Shown here one piece after another: positions 1 through 14,700 of a DNA stretch of 64,000 nucleotides (within the stretch, counting starts at the first letter, position 1; the number at the start of each line of letters is the position of its first letter). Source of the DNA: Siphonodentalium dalli (Eukaryota > Mollusca > Scaphopoda > Gadilida > Siphonodentaliidae); assembly GCA_032622095.1 (NCBI GenBank), contig CP136061.1, positions 195,782,935 through 195,846,934 on the forward strand, in the 5' to 3' direction. The position numbers and the translations under genes were made by a program. The notes below the pieces were generated by a model. It had not been told where the DNA came from, searched no databases, and worked only from the letters and a program-made list of their open reading frames with translations.

Positions 1-1882
1 TCAACAACCATGACAAATTTTATGATGATCAGACTAAAGGTACGACCTGTAGCCTGTGCTAAAGGATTTAGTCATACAAAGAGTAAAATCCAAGATGGCT
101 GCCATGTTTTTTGGCCGAATGACCCCAAAATGACTCGTTCCCATCTACATGTCATTATTAACATTCATGACAAATTTTATGATGATCAGACTAAAGGTAC
201 AACCTGTAGCCCGTAGGATTTAGTCATACAAAGAGTAAAATCCAAGATGGCTGCTGGCGACCATGTTTTTTGGCCGATTGACCCCAATATTACTCGTTCC
301 CATCTACATGTCATTGTTAACAGCCATGACAAATTTTATGATGATCAGAATAAAGGTACGACCTGTAGCCCGTGCTAAAGAATTTAGTCATACAAAGAGT
401 AAAACCCAAGATGGCTGCTGGCGGCCATGTTTTTTGGCCAAATGACCCCAAAATTACTCGTTCCCATCTACATGTCAATATTAACATCCATGACAAATTT
501 TATGATGATCAGACGAACAGTACGAACTGTGGCCCGTGCTAATGGATTAAATTTTTAAATGCAAGATGTCTGCTGGTGGCCATGTTTTTTGTCCGAATGA
601 CCCCAAAATGACTCGTTCCCATCTACATTCCAATTTAAACAGCCATGACAAATGTTATGATGATCAGACGAAATGCATGACCTGTAGCCCGTACTAAAGG
701 ATTTAGTCATACAAAGAGTAAAATCCAAGATGGCTGCTGGCAGCCATGTTTTTTGACCGAATGACCCCAAAATGACTCGTTCCCATCTACATGTCATTAT
801 TAACATTCATGACAAATGTTAAGATGATCAGACTAAAGGTACGACCTGCAGCCTGTGCTAAAGGATTTAGTCATACAAAGAGTAAAATCCAAGATGGCTG
901 CTGACGGCCATGTTTTTTGGCCGAATGACCCCAAAATTACTCGTTCCCATCTACATGTCAATATTATCATCCATGACAAATTTTATGATGATCAGACGAA
1001 CAGTACGACCTGTGGCCCGTGCTAATGGATTAAATTTTGAAATCCAAGATGGCCGCTGGCGGCCATGTTTTTTGTCCGAATGACCCCAAAATGACTCGTT
1101 CCCATCTACATTCCAATTTCAACAGCCATGACAAATTTTATGATGATCAGACTAAAGGTACGACCTGTAGCCTGTGCTAAAGGATTTAGTCATACAAAGA
1201 GTAAAATCCAAGATGGCTGCTGACCCCAAAATGACTCTTTTCCATCTAGAGGTCGCCCCGATGATCTTTATGAAGTTTGGTGATGATTGGATCAGAGATA
1301 TGGTCTGTAAGATGTGTAAAAGGATTTAGTGATGCAAAGAGTAAAATCCAAGATGGCCACCAGCGGCAATGTTTTTTGGCCGAATGACCCCAAAATGACT
1401 CGTTCCCATCTACATGTCATTATTAACATTCTTGACAAATTTTATGATGATCAGACTAAAAGTACGACCTGTAGCCCGTGCTAAAGAATTTAGTCATACA
1501 AAGAGTAAAATCCAAGATGGCTGCTGGCGGCCATGTTTTTGGGCCAAATGACCCCAAAATTACTCGTTCCCATCTACATGTCAATATTAACATCCATGAC
1601 AAATTTCATGATGATCAGACAAACAGTACGGCCTGTAGCCCGTGCTAATGGATTGAATTTTGAAATCCAAGATGGCCACTGGCGGCCATGTTTATTTTCC
1701 GAATGACCCCAAAATTAAGAATTCTGGTCTAAATGTTGATGTCAACAGCTATGACAAATTTCATAATGATCCGACCAAAGGTACGACCTGTAGCCTGCAT
1801 TGTTGACGCCTTACGCACACACGGACGACGGACGACAAAGCCATGGCAATAGCTCAAAGTAAAGTTGAGCTAAAAATGTTGG
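1..1882 (+). repeat. Pearl-like tandem array with A-A-B higher-order units
   Basis: About eleven tandem units each carry ACTCGTTCCCATCTACATGT, then GATGATCAGAC, then CCAAGATGGC. Unit starts fall near 131, 291, 455, 609, 773, 938, 1092, 1232, 1396, 1561 and 1716. Two unit types differ by 10 bp: A (about 164 bp, with GGATTTAGTCATACAAAGAG) and B (154 bp, with GGATTAAATTTTGAAATCC). They run A-A-B, giving a period of about 483 bp. The array ends in a GGACGACGGACGAC stretch followed by the hairpin TAGCTCAAAG...GTTGAGCTA. Core repeats, a short microsatellite and a 3' hairpin match bivalve pearl / Helentron-associated elements. The left edge lies outside the window. Confidence 0.85.
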
Positions 1883-1938
1883 TGTTGTTGGAATCTGATG
1901 ATATGGGGACCATCAAATTGGATTGAGTACCTTTAAGC
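1877..1938 (-). repeat. Fragment of the TTAA-type MITE also at 34303-34847
   Basis: The segment carrying TGATGATATGGGGACC and ATTGGATTGAGTACCTTTAA is the inverted counterpart of the start of the 545-bp element at 34303-34847. Only one terminus remains. It abuts the 3' hairpin of the preceding array. Confidence 0.6.
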
Positions 1939-2057
1939 ACTTTTATGAACTTTTTGACTGCTGTTTCATTACAATAAGTTGAACCTTGGGTGCTGGCATA
2001 CCCCCATGGTGCCAAATTGAAACATGGGCTGGACAAAAACCAAATTAAAAACTAGAG

Positions 2058-2277
2058 GTGTGACTGTCCCAATGGGACTAAGGATACCCCCCTTGTTTTT
2101 CGCAGGTGCAAAGGTTCCCATGGTGGTTGATGTCTGTGCCAAGTTTCACGGAAATTGATAAAAAAACGACTGAGAAAAACACCGGACAAATTTGTGTCCA
2201 TGGACGGACGGACGACGGACGGACGGACAAGCTGATTCCAGTATACCCCCCCCTAACTTCGTTGCGGGGGGTATAAT
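2058..2277 (+). mobile_element. Short Helentron-like element with GACGGAC microsatellite and 3' hairpin
   Basis: A single core (AAGGTTCCCATGGTGGTTGA ... AATTTGTGTCCATGG) is followed by GGACGGACGGACGACGGACG and then a stem-loop in which TATACCCCCCCC pairs with GGGGGGTATA. This is the same body plan as the other pearl/Helentron-like repeats here but a different subfamily. No coding sequence is present. Confidence 0.65.
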
Positions 2278-2646
2278 AAACAAAGAAGTACAACTCTAAA
2301 AAAAATGTCATTGGACACTATGTTGAAAGTAATCATGATGGCGAACATCCATACTAAATTTCACTCAGATCCGATAGCCTGTGGCTGAGTCATGATAGCA
2401 AATTTCCATACACCAAAGTGCGGGTATAATTGTAACATACAATGCATATAATCATCAAGCCAGTCTTTGCTTTCTCATCCAAAACCGATATCTATTTCCT
2501 TCATACAAAATGTACACTCAGCTTTTAATTTATTTTCTTCTATTGGACTTATCCATGCATAATTTCTTCCCAAATAAAAATGAAAAGGCATTTTCCTACC
2601 ATATTTTCTTGACAGAAATGAGTTAAAATGACTGCTTGTTAATTAC
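2278..2646. other. Intergenic or intron sequence, nothing recognised
   Basis: AT-rich sequence. The remaining UBX-domain exon of the gene to the right was looked for on the minus strand and not found here, so this is probably intron. A short stretch near 2330-2400 resembles the pearl-like core. Confidence 0.4.
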
Positions 2647-2726
2647 CTTCAACTTTGAGGTACATGGGAGAACAAATTGTTGTTTTGAGCCATCAGGAAG
2701 GCGGAGGGATATTGTTGTTTTGTCAT
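2647..2726 (-). CDS. UBXN7: UBXN7 exon: first strands of the UBX domain
   Basis: Acceptor TTTTTCAG, donor GTAATT. It encodes DDKTTISLRLPDGSKQQFVL, then PCTSKLK, the N-terminal beta hairpin of a UBX (ubiquitin-like) domain. The expected Phe-Pro-Arg p97-binding loop would be in the next exon, which lies beyond the left edge. Confidence 0.9.
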
Positions 2727-5700
2727 CTGAAAAATAAAGCAAAATTCTAATTCATTTCATGTAGTATAATGGCTATGCTGAAATCTGAGTAGTTAACAGT
2801 TATATACTTTTTGGTCAATGGTAACATCAGTCCATTGATTCATCTCTAAATATTTACATAGCACGTGTGTTACACTAAATCCTGTTTGGTGATTGGTCAA
2901 CTGCCAATTGGGTCATGCATTTTATATCCAAATAAAATACACCATAATATACATCTTTTTGACCTAGCTCGATGACTCTAAAAGTGGTAGTAGAACAGGT
3001 GAGCCTGTTTTTTTAAAGTGCGCCCATAGACAAATTTATCAATAATTCATAGGCAGATTATTGGGCTAACTTATAGTGCTGCATAGTATAATATCCAAAC
3101 TGCAGACAGATTAAAAAAAAATTGGTCTGATTTAAAAGTAATTAATAAGGAAAAGGCTATATAAATATAAGAAATGTTTAGATGTTAAAAATAATTAACA
3201 ACATAAGGCCACTAAAATAAAATATCTGTGTTCTGAGGCAATTATATCTCAATTTTGAGATAAAGGAGGGAGGCTATTTGTTTTCATTTTTTCTCCAAAT
3301 CTGGAAAACATAATCCAGAAACAAACAAAAATAAATTTTCGTTGTTCAAATAAATTATTTCTAACAGAATTTCAGTGACAAGGGAGAACACTGCCTGAGA
3401 ACACTGTATTTTATTTAATTGGCCTAATAATTAATAAATTAAAATGGCATTAAAGTCCAATACTTTGAGAAGGAAATGCTAAGTTAGAACCTTACCAGAA
3501 TCATTTCCACAGAAATCCCTCCATCCGAGTACCTGGGAACTTGATGCTTCCGTGGTGTTTCTACAGGTTTCATGCTGCAGCTCAGAATCCACCTCACAGC
3601 CATGAGTCCGGCTATAACAAACAGAATCATCCGAAACAACACAGTCAACAGTTGAATCCTGTGATGATGAAGACTGTGGAATGTTGTCTGTTTTTAATGC
3701 ATTATGCCGCTTTGATGGCGTCAAACATTTCTTTGGCTTTTCCGGAGATTTCTTCTTCTCTGGAGACGAAGATATTTCCTCATCGTCAGAATCTGAGAAT
3801 GTTTCAAGATCATCTGATAATTCTTCTTCATCAGAGTCAGGGAAAAATGGAGAGGAAGACATTGACTTTTTAGCAGGTGCTGGCTGTGATAGTGATGCTT
3901 GTATTGCGGCCTTGATCTGATCGTTCTCATCAGCATCTATGATGGCAGCATCCTGTAGAGAAAGATTGGCAAAATTTTATTGGGACTCCTACTACTCATA
4001 AAATAATACATCTTACCCACAATTGAGACAAAAAGATGGCTTTGTCTGGCGTTGGTTCTTTTAGAAACAAGAACATTTAATTCTGGCAAAAGTCATTTAA
4101 TCACACTTCGAATCTAACTTGAATCACACTTCGAATCTAACTTGAACTGCCTATTTAATTAAAGATGATTTGTCTCTTCATATGTTATGTAGTTTCCTGG
4201 GCATAAATATGAATCGAAGACCCCTGTCCGGAAATGCTTCTATCAATTAATATTAATATTATTTCAAATTTTCTGGAGTAGTAAATACAATCAATTTGGG
4301 ACATTTTACGGCTCGCAGAAATGTCCATATTGTAGCAAGCGGAATAATACAATCTCTATCTGAGATCATAAGAAAGATTCATGACTGTCTGTTCTAAAAA
4401 TAATAACGAAAAATTGTCCCAATTGATCATTGAATTTTATAAGAAATGTTCATATAAAATTTATAGAAGCATTTCCAGAGAATGTTTTCGACTCATATCT
4501 ATTATTTTATACCCAGGAAACTATATAAAACATATTTATGAAGAGATAGACCATCTTTATCCAAACTGGTCTCATTTGAAAGAAAACATTCAGATAACTA
4601 GAAGTGCAACGCCAAGTGTGCAACACCAAGTGTGCCCGTGACGCTCAGTTAGAGAGTGGGCAATACTAAATATTTGTATGGATGGAAACTTTTCTTAATC
4701 CAAGAAGTAGGTATCCTTTCCCCCTAAACTGGGCTATCAACACACCAAAGCACAACCAAATCCGATGATACATGCCCAAGTTACAAGCTGAAATTTTCAT
4801 ACAAACATAAAATTCAGAAATTCCCAAGTCAAACAGGGGATATCATTTAAAAATTACATAAAAATAACATATTATGTGAATTCTGTTTGATACTGTATAT
4901 CAATATAGTGGTAGTCCAACAATTCCTTTAACTGGTTTAAAGTTTCAGCACTAACGACCGCATTTGGTAGCCTATTCCACATTTGTCGAATTCTGACATC
5001 TTTATTGCAGTGTTCGATCATCATTTTACACAAATGGCCTCTGGTTGGTGCATATGTCGCATCAGCGAATAGCATTTCGACTTTGATGTTGTAATGTCCA
5101 GTCTTCATTTTGTATACCTCTATTAGGTTGCCACGTAATCGCCTGTACTGAAGGGACATTAGTCTAAGGATAGAGAGTCTATCTGCATAAGAATATTTCC
5201 GCAGCCACGGAACAATGCATGTCACTCGCCTCTGCAAACTTTCTCATTCCCTAGAATGTTTAAGCAGATGAGGGCTCCATATGCAATGTCCATAATCAAT
5301 AATATAATTGGTCGCACCATTGAGGAGTAAAGTCTTGTGAATGTTTCTGAGTTTAGTTTGGTAAAGGTTCTGCATATGATTCCAAGAATCTGATTGGCTT
5401 TGATAATATGGTGATGCTGACATGTTTTATAAATTTCTAATGGTCATCGACGTGAATTCCCAGATCTTTTTCACAATGTGAGACTGATATTTCCGGAAAG
5501 TCTGGTGTATCTGTCATAGAAAACTGTTTTTTGGGATTATTTAAGCTGTAATGCATAATATTTATTTTTGATGAGTTGAAACATAACTGCCATCTAAGAG
5601 ACCACTCTGGCACACTGAATCAATAGCATTTTGAATATTTTCCATAACGTAATTTTCCGGGATGTAACTCTGGTGACAATGAATGGACGAAACATGTAGT

Positions 5701-8700
5701 AAGTCAATATACTGAATTTGATTACACTTGCCCAAGTTACTAATGAAATGTTCATTCCGAAACAAAATTCACAATTTTTTATGTCAAATAAGGCAGGGTT
5801 TCCGCCAGGCCAGTTGTGGGTCCGTCCCACGGACCCATTCCCCCGTCGGTCATTGCATGAAATCCCGCTCATACACAAATAAATGACATAATTAAAAACT
5901 TATTCAGTCTTGTCTGTGTCGACAGGCTATATATATACACTTATTTTCATTAATATTGACAAAATGAAATTGACACAGATCATCTCCCGAAAAAAACAAC
6001 AATAAGAATAGCATGCAAATACATTGGAGCAAAACATCAAAGGCGGCAAACATCAAAGGCAGAAAACATCAGTGCCATCAGAATTGCTCGAGCTTCACGT
6101 GCGTCAGCTGCAGACTTATTTCGTCAGCAAATCGGTGCCATAAATGGGTCTGTTTTTTTATGTCGCGTTCAGTTCCAGGAAACCACAGAATTATTGCTGA
6201 GCATGTTGCAATAATATGGCCGTAGACAATGGTTCCGATTGTTGTCGACCTCAACAAGTTTTGTAAATAACTGTTCGAAAATTTTACGAATAGTCCTCGG
6301 AAAGTGAATTTAGTGGCGCTAGTCTGCTAGCGTCACCAAATTCGCCTTCTGTGGAGTTAATTCTTGAATATTAAAATACATTTTCCAAGCCCTTGAAATC
6401 CTTAGGTTTCTGACCCTATCCGGAAAACCCTTGATTCCCTTCAAACCGTGGGGAAAAAGTCACAAATAGTTGCCCAATAGAGCAATTGTAAGATCATTAT
6501 AAATTACTTCTAATTATTATAAATTAGAATTTCCAATTACGCAAGGGGAGACTCAAGCTGAAAGTCCGAGTTTAGTCCCCTGCTATAGCTTAATTAGCAA
6601 GGGGACTGAATTGTTTTATGGAAGAGTGGTAACGTCGGAAGAGCTATACTCGTCCTTGACCTCGGTTAATGGTATACTTGTATGGCGCGCATCTATAGGT
6701 TACTCGCAAATCGACTCCACCCACCCCGCATGTACAATTTTACTTATATATCATAATGTTCCGCCCACTTTGGTGTTCTAAAAACCACTGGAAAGAAATC
6801 CGTTAATTAGTTTAATATAACGTGACTGCCATTCTGGGGAGAAGGTCAGAGTATAGCTATCATAAGCGATGTAGCACTCTGATCCCAGTTTGACCTTTGC
6901 ACTGGTCTCCACATTGTACCAAAGATTTCATGTAAATCACCTTTAAAAAAACGCTGGGTGCTTAGTCCGAGAATGCACATTTTTACGAGCACCGTTTACA
7001 GAAGGACACTGATTTACATCCCCATACGTTTCTGAAGGCAACGTCCGCCGTCGTGATTGTGTCGGTAGGAAAACTTTGCTACCGTCCATCGTTAGCTGAT
7101 TAGATGTGACATGCTGATGACGCGTGCATGGTGTATTTCTCCGTGTCTCAGATGCATGGAACTGGTGTTTCCCGCCGCTGTTGTAAAAACGGAACATTTC
7201 CTTATGCATGCGCGGACCATGGTCACTCCCGCCGAACTGTGCCCCTCCACCCCCCCCCCCCCCCCCCCCCCCCCACCCCAGGACCGGGACCCATTTATTT
7301 TTCCTTAGCGGAAAACCCTGAATAAGGGCCCGCAACTCTTGGTAAAAATTAATGGTAGTAGTTTTTGGATGGACAAGATGGCTCGACAGAGACGGAGCCC
7401 TCTGCTATATGCCCTAAACCTCATACGGGGGGTTGGGGCATAATATTTTAGGCCCTGTTTGTCACTGTGCTATCACCATGCCAAAGGATAATGAAATCCG
7501 ATAGTTAACACCCCGAGTTACAAGGTGATATGTTCGGAAGGACACAAAATTAAACACATTTCCCAGTCGAACAAAGGGCGCATAACTCTGGTAAAAAAGT
7601 AATGGACAAAACCCATAGTATGTGTGTATCCTTTCCCCCAACCTGTCATCACCATGCCAAAGGACAACAAATAATTAACACCTGAGTTACAAGGTGAAAT
7701 GTTTGGACAGACAGATGGCTCGACAGACAGATGAAACCCTCGGCTATATACCCCAAACCTCATACGTGGGATGGGGGCATGATAAAGATACTTTCCAGAT
7801 AAGATGAGGCCTAAGCAGAATGAGGTCCTCAGAGGGATACTAACACAAACATCAACAAACTGAGTGTTTAATTTTTCTGTTCTTGTTGCAAGTATTGATT
7901 TGTAGGCGACAGAGAACACAGCTATAATCATCAGACTTAGGCCATCCAAAATTAAATATTTGTTTCTCAGACACACATTGAAATAAATGACCCGCGGGGG
8001 TTGGAAAAAAATTTCAGGCACGTATGCTGATTTTTACCTTTCGACCCTTGTTGGGGCCCATCCACCCCGTGTCCAAAATGTCTTCCGTTTTCGGCAGTTT
8101 TTTCTGACCATTTTTGGACACCCCACCCCCCCTTTCAACACTAAAACAGAGATTTGCCGGGGGAAATTCAGTGTAAACAGCTGTATATGAATGTCTGTGC
8201 ATACAATTTGTCATGGATGTTAACATTGACATGTAAATAGGAACGAGTCATTTTGGGGTCATTCGGCCCAAAAAAACATGGCTGCCAGCGACCATCTTGG
8301 ATTTCAAAATTTGCAACAAAATACAACACAATAACTGCCTGCAGTCAGTTTAGCAGTTAGAATTACATTATTTCTCTTATTCTAAGGTGTTTTAAGCCAA
8401 ACTCATTGCAAAAACAGTTAAAAAAACTTGCAGGAACAAACATTTTGAGTTGAGGAAAAAATTGTTTGTTGGTCCCATCAACCACCCACCCACCCCGGCA
8501 TATGTGCCCGGAAAAAAAATCTCCCCCCCCCCCCCCACATTGGATGTTTTATTTTCATTTTTGATATTATGACCAAAAATATTATGAAACAAGGGGTACG
8601 CATCTAAGATGCTTTTGTCGAGTTTTTTGGCAGTCGAACCCAGGGTCCGCGCTGAACCGAAATTTATTTTTGGCAAATAATTTGCCAAATGAAAATATTT

Positions 8701-11700
8701 TTTGCCAAATTTTATCCCTGATAGTATAATTTTCTGCAACCTTAAGTCTTATGTTTCGACACTTGCGGTTTGAACGAATTTTGATATCGACAGAAAAGCA
8801 GTTAGTTAATAATTAATTATACTCGCATCTCTATTGTGTGTTTATCATACAACAGTATGCCAATCACCGAAGAATACAATGGTAGAAGGGTTTCTCCATC
8901 AGAAGGGCACATCACAGGAGGATTAGTAATCCCTCCATCCATCAGTACTAATGCTATGAGATTAACTTAATCTTAATAGAGGTGTTAACTTTCCCTAAAC
9001 CCTATAAAACACCATTAATATAATCATGTTGTAAGAGTTTCCTGAAATTAATGGTATTGATTGACCAATATTTTTCAATATTAAAGGAATTAAAAAGTGA
9101 CTTGCCAAAACTTTTGCCAAATAAAAATATTTTTTGCCAAATGTGAATTATTTTTGCCATTGGCAAATTTGGCAAGTGGCAGCGCGAACCCTGGTCGAAC
9201 CAAACTTCTGCCAATAAGGTGTACAACTCCGGGAAAATAAGTCGGACGGTGGTATATTATTGCAATAGACCTATATACCAAATATCAATTGAATCCGTTA
9301 ATATTTCATTGAGTTATCGCACTAACGGTGATCAAATTGTTATTAAAATAGACAAATTAAGACCCATAACTCCGGAAAAAAAATTCGGACAAACTAGGTT
9401 TTCGAACTCGTCCGAGATATTGTTGCAAGAGACTCTTAGACCAAATATTGTTTAAATCGGTTAAGATTTCATTGAGTTATCGCGCTAACGGTGATCAAAT
9501 TGCTAAAAATAGACAAACTAAGACCCATAACTCTGCGAAAAAAATTCTGACAAACCTGGTTTTCAAACTCGTCCAAGATATTGTTGCAGGAGACTCAAAT
9601 ACCAAATATTGTTGAAATCGGTTAATATTTCATCGAGTTATCGTGCTAACGGTGATAACATTGCTAAAACTAGACAAACTAAGACCCATAACTCCAGAAA
9701 AAAATTCGGACAAACCTGGTTTTCGAACTCGTCCGAGATATTGTTGCAAGAGTCTCATATACCAAATATTGTTGAAATTGGTTAATATCAGGATTATATA
9801 TCTAACCATCAAAAGTCAATTTGGTAGAATCTCAAATAACTAGACCATTCAAGTTCCATGAGTTTATAAATTAGTGCGAGACCGCCGTCCCGCTATTCAG
9901 ATATAAAAGAATTGCGACATTATCAGATTACTAGGGGGTTCGGAAATTAGTTTCGGCAATGCATCACACTTTTGGGAGAGGCCGCTTCCGTAAATAAATA
10001 GCCGCAACCACAGGTAACGAGTAACAGGTGCATTCAACATTAGGGCTTCACGGTATCCACCTTCTCAATACTGACTATGGTATTAAAGAAATACCGTAGT
10101 CTGACTAAATACCGTCAAGAATAATTTCCAAACATTTTGCTAGTCAAGATCCTATGGAACATGCAGTATGAAATTCAATATTAGCGTGTGAATGAAGTGT
10201 CACACGGACACACAAAAACAGGACAACGCGATGCATGTCGCTTGACTCGCTTGTGATCGTAACAATGTGTGGGGTCCTAATGACGTCGCTTATGCCAAAA
10301 TAACAGGTATTTAATTCACAATTTTTAATTCACAACAAAGCATATTATTATCGAGAATCAAATTGATATGGCTCTTGGTTTGTTTTCTAAAGAAGTTATA
10401 CCATGAGGGGATTTAAGTCCGGATTATACTAAAATACTCGTAATTGTATGGATGGCGATCATGGACTAATTATTGCATTGTGTACACTAATTTAAGCTGC
10501 ATATGAGACGACTATAAACACACATCCATCAGCGTACAACGTGTTGGCAATGCCTTTGTTAAAATTGCTTTTCACACTTTGCTGCAGTTATGCTCTGGGC
10601 GTCTGGCTGGTTATTGTCTCGATTTGCTGGTTCTCGTTCAGTCTCGCTGGTTCTCGTTCTCATTCATTACTTACAAGCATGCATTATTTCCTCAGATTAT
10701 ATAAAGTTTTTTGACGTTTGCCGTAGTAAAACCGACTAAAAGAAGAAAATATAGTTTGCGGCAATATACCGACTATTCAAGTAATCCAATACCGACTACA
10801 CGGTATTAAAAATAAAACCGCGGTATGACTAAATACCGAAAAACCGTGAAGCCCCATTCAACATATCAAGTTTATTGCTTTTATCAGATTATACCATGGA
10901 CGTTGGTATTAATAAATAAATGCTTTAATAGTCCTAGTTTATTTTAGCAGACACCCACATTACAGCAGTGACCAAACTTACATGCATCATCTTGTTCAGA
11001 CTGTACAAACATTTCTTCCAGTCTAGGAAAAATACTAGAATGATAGAATCCTACAATATTGTATTACAATACTACTTCCATTTACTAGTAAGTTAACAAT
11101 TTAACTACTACTGTAACTTGCTAATTGTCTTGCTTAAATGATATTTATAAACAAAACATTTCCAAACATTTCAAACTTATAATAACAATTAATTTCTTTA
11201 TTTTTAAATAAATGTTATAAATTGAAGAAATGCAATGTCAGGTTATCTATCTAAACTATACTTGTGCTGTATTTTATTCTTGCTAAACATGTTTTATCTT
11301 CAGCATTCGTGCTGGACCGAAAAATATACTGGCCAAAAAAGTGGCCAAATGAAATTTTTAGTGGCCAAATTAAAACAAACTTTGGCCAAATTAAATCCTC
11401 ATTTTCTGGGCTCACAATTGATGACTAAATTATATTTTTTAATATATAACTCTCTCACTCTATGTCACGTCACTGACACCTTGTTCGCTGTGATCTGTTG
11501 CTTATTATCGTTGATCTCTTCAGCGCTTTCTGAATTTGAGGTGAAAAAAAAGTTTGGCCGAATGAAATTTGTGGCCATTTTCGCGAACACTGTTTATCTT
11601 GTTATCTTTTTATTGATGTTAAAATAAAGTGATATTTAAAAATTAATAAGTGTTTCTTATGTTTTACTTAAAGGGGTACTGTACACAGAGATAGGCAATT

Positions 11701-14700
11701 TTTTTATTTACTTCCATTGACATAACTTTCAAGTTAGATTGTGTTCGTGTTATATGAGTTTCGTATAAACCTAATTTAGCGACGAAAATATTGATCTTGG
11801 AAATAAAAATATTACGATTTCAAACTACGCGCCATGTTTTTGACCTTCACCGGAGAAGACGCAGGTTGCAGGATGAACCGGAAGTTCAATTGATGCCTGC
11901 AATCTCTTCCATCGAACAATCTCACCCCCTATAAAAATACTTGACGCTTTATGAATCTTGTTTCTTCTCTTTTTTTTCCAAATTGGTTATAGCGGGACTT
12001 CCTTTTGCATGTAACATGTTTTGTTCGCAACTCAATAATGTTCGTCGTAAACGGCCGTCGATAAAAGACGCCCAACGTGTGAGATTTCAAGAACGGTAAC
12101 TCGTAATGGCATAATTCGCCATTTTATGACTCCAGCCATAAATTCATTTATATTAAATAATTCAATTTTGACTTTTATGATAGCCTGTTAACCGGAACGT
12201 TGTCAGTAGACATCGTCGACTCAAATACGTTATTTTAAAATATAATATTGATATTAGATCGCAATTGTTACCGGGAATTTATTGAAATTGGCGTACAGTA
12301 CCCCTTTAAGTCTCCCCCACTTCTCCCTATTTTGGGCTGATGTCTCCCTAAAATCTCCAGAGGGAGAAGTCACTTCTCCGTTTTCAACCCCCCAGCTTGG
12401 GCCCTGGCCCCTGGATTAAATGAGTGTATATGCATAACAAATTTCCCTCTACATATTCTGACTATAACTAGACAATGGAAGGTATCATACTCCATGCTTA
12501 CTACCAGTATGTGCAAAAAAAATAATAATAAAAGCCTCCCCCCCCCCCCCTCACTGGTTTTCAAAATAAATTAAGAAACAATTAATTAATTTTGGATGGC
12601 CTTACCTTTGCTTGTTTACTATCTGCGCTGTCCATGCTGCCTGTTGGTGATGGATGGAGTGACAGAAACTCAGCAACTACAACGAGATTTGAATGAAATA
12701 TATGATTACGACCAGTCAGACTACATGAAAGATTCACAGCAATTCTGTGACGCTATTTAAGGTTTTTCAATAGTGTAGAGACTATTAACCCTTTACCCAA
12801 CAGAACGGCCCTGTGCCAATGCATTCTCTTATATATGCGAGTCGACCATAGAACGCCTCGCATATATAAGAGAATGCATTGGCTTAACACATATTTAAAA
12901 TGATAAAATTGTTAAAGAATGGTAAAAAATGATAAAAAGTGTTAATTTTTTTTTTTTTTTAGGCCAATGCATTATCTTATATATGCGAGGCGACCTATGG
13001 TCGACTCGCATATATAAGAGAATGCATTGGCACAGGGCATAACTGTAACCATCACAATGTGATCAATGAACCGGTTCCAATGATATCCATATTTGTATGG
13101 TGTTATTGTGACAGACCGAAGATATTTTAGGCTGTTGAAGCTTTATTTGGGCGTTTTTGGCCGTTTTGTTGGGTAAAGGGTTAATCGACTTCGACTAGAA
13201 TTTTGGCCAAAATCAACTACAAAATTTCCAGTCGACTTATTTTGTTTTTGTGCCTAGGATGATAACACTATAGTTAAGACTGATTATATTCATAACTTCA
13301 TGCATTATATGGACAGAATTATCATCATCCATGGATGTGAAAGCATGGACAAGTGTTTTAGTTTAGAAGAACGTGTAAATAATTTAGCTAGTAACCAAAC
13401 TAGCCTGGTCATGATTACATTTGCAGGCAAATAAGCAGACACTCAATGTCCTTATAACTGGAGAGTCATGGTTTGCTTTTTCATACTATATGTGACATAT
13501 TGTCAACTATTCGACTATTAATCAACTGGTGACCATATCACTAGCAAATTCCCTAATCGTCTCAACACAAGTTATCAATGTCCTCTATTTAGAAGTTCAA
13601 CATATGCAGTTACGTCTATGGAGGTGGAGTATATTTTGCCAAAAATCAAGGATGTCCGAAGCCCATTATGACAATTCAAGCACTCTCCATGCCTTGAATG
13701 GTCATTTATCAGTTATTTCAAGTTCCCGAATGAACCCTGAGTGTCTGGCCTGTCAATAAATGTTTTTGTCATTAATGTACTTATTGATGTTTTGCAATTA
13801 GCTTGCCTATATTTAGGCCACACAATGTTTATTATGGACAAGGTTTTTATATCTAATTTATATTTATTTTTTACACACAAAATTACCCACCGAATTTAAT
13901 AAAAAAAACATTGTTGGATATGAAAATGATTCTTCGTAATTGAGTGTTAATGCGGTAAGAGGTATTTCCGAACAAATTTGTTGATATAGCAATTAGATAC
14001 TTGTTGCGTTTCTTATATTTTTCAGTACGGTTGCCTAAAAATTTCACCTGTAGACCGAATTGTTTACATTCCCAATTTAGGCGGGAGTCTCCCAAACTCC
14101 AGCCCCATCTGCCACACTCCCAATCGGGAAACAGTTTCTACCAAATTCAGTATTAAATTTAAAGACAAATATATCCTCAACACATGAAGCTAACTGATAT
14201 ACAATAACAATAAACAAGAGCAACGCTAGGGCGTGGCAAAATACGCCCTTTAGCCATTTCGAATTGTACTATCGCAAAATAAGATAATACTTTGAGCTTA
14301 CATTTGAAGAAAATCTGATATACATGTACCCCTAATTTCAATGCCAAAATGTGGTCAAATTCTAAGTCGAAAATGGCCATAATTCATGTAAAAATAATTA
14401 GACAGAACCTATATTCAAACTTGGCCTGTAGTTTTAGCTGGGAAATACACATACCAGCTTTGGTTCAGCTCAAATAATCAAAACTGGAGTTATCGGTCGG
14501 AAACCAAAATGTTATGAAATTGGTCAAATTCTAAGTTGAATAAAAAGGTCATGTCCGCCTCTAAGTGTCGGCTTGATACGACCGTTGTTTGCGCATAAAA
14601 ACCTGTCTTTAGTGCTAGTAAACCTACATACCAAATTTAATTTCATTCAGTACACATTTACTAAAGTTATCATCCGGAAACCTCAAATTGGCAAAAATTC

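Noticed and set aside
3479-3862. Treating the acidic frame 3479-3862 as a single-exon small protein
   Set aside because: The frame continues upstream without a stop to an acceptor at 3953 and ends at a donor after 3496. It joins in phase with the neighbouring UBXN7 exons, so the internal Met is not a start.
3541-3920. Plus-strand open frames over the UIM exon
   Set aside because: They are complements of Ser/Asp/Glu codon repeats in the UBXN7 minus-strand exon.
7518-8021. 167-aa minus-strand open frame
   Set aside because: It spans Helentron-like repeat sequence and a TIR element, with no recognisable motif; chance frame.
11235-11627. 130-aa plus-strand open frame
   Set aside because: It covers the 292-bp hAT MITE and its duplicated target site; the frame crosses both element borders.
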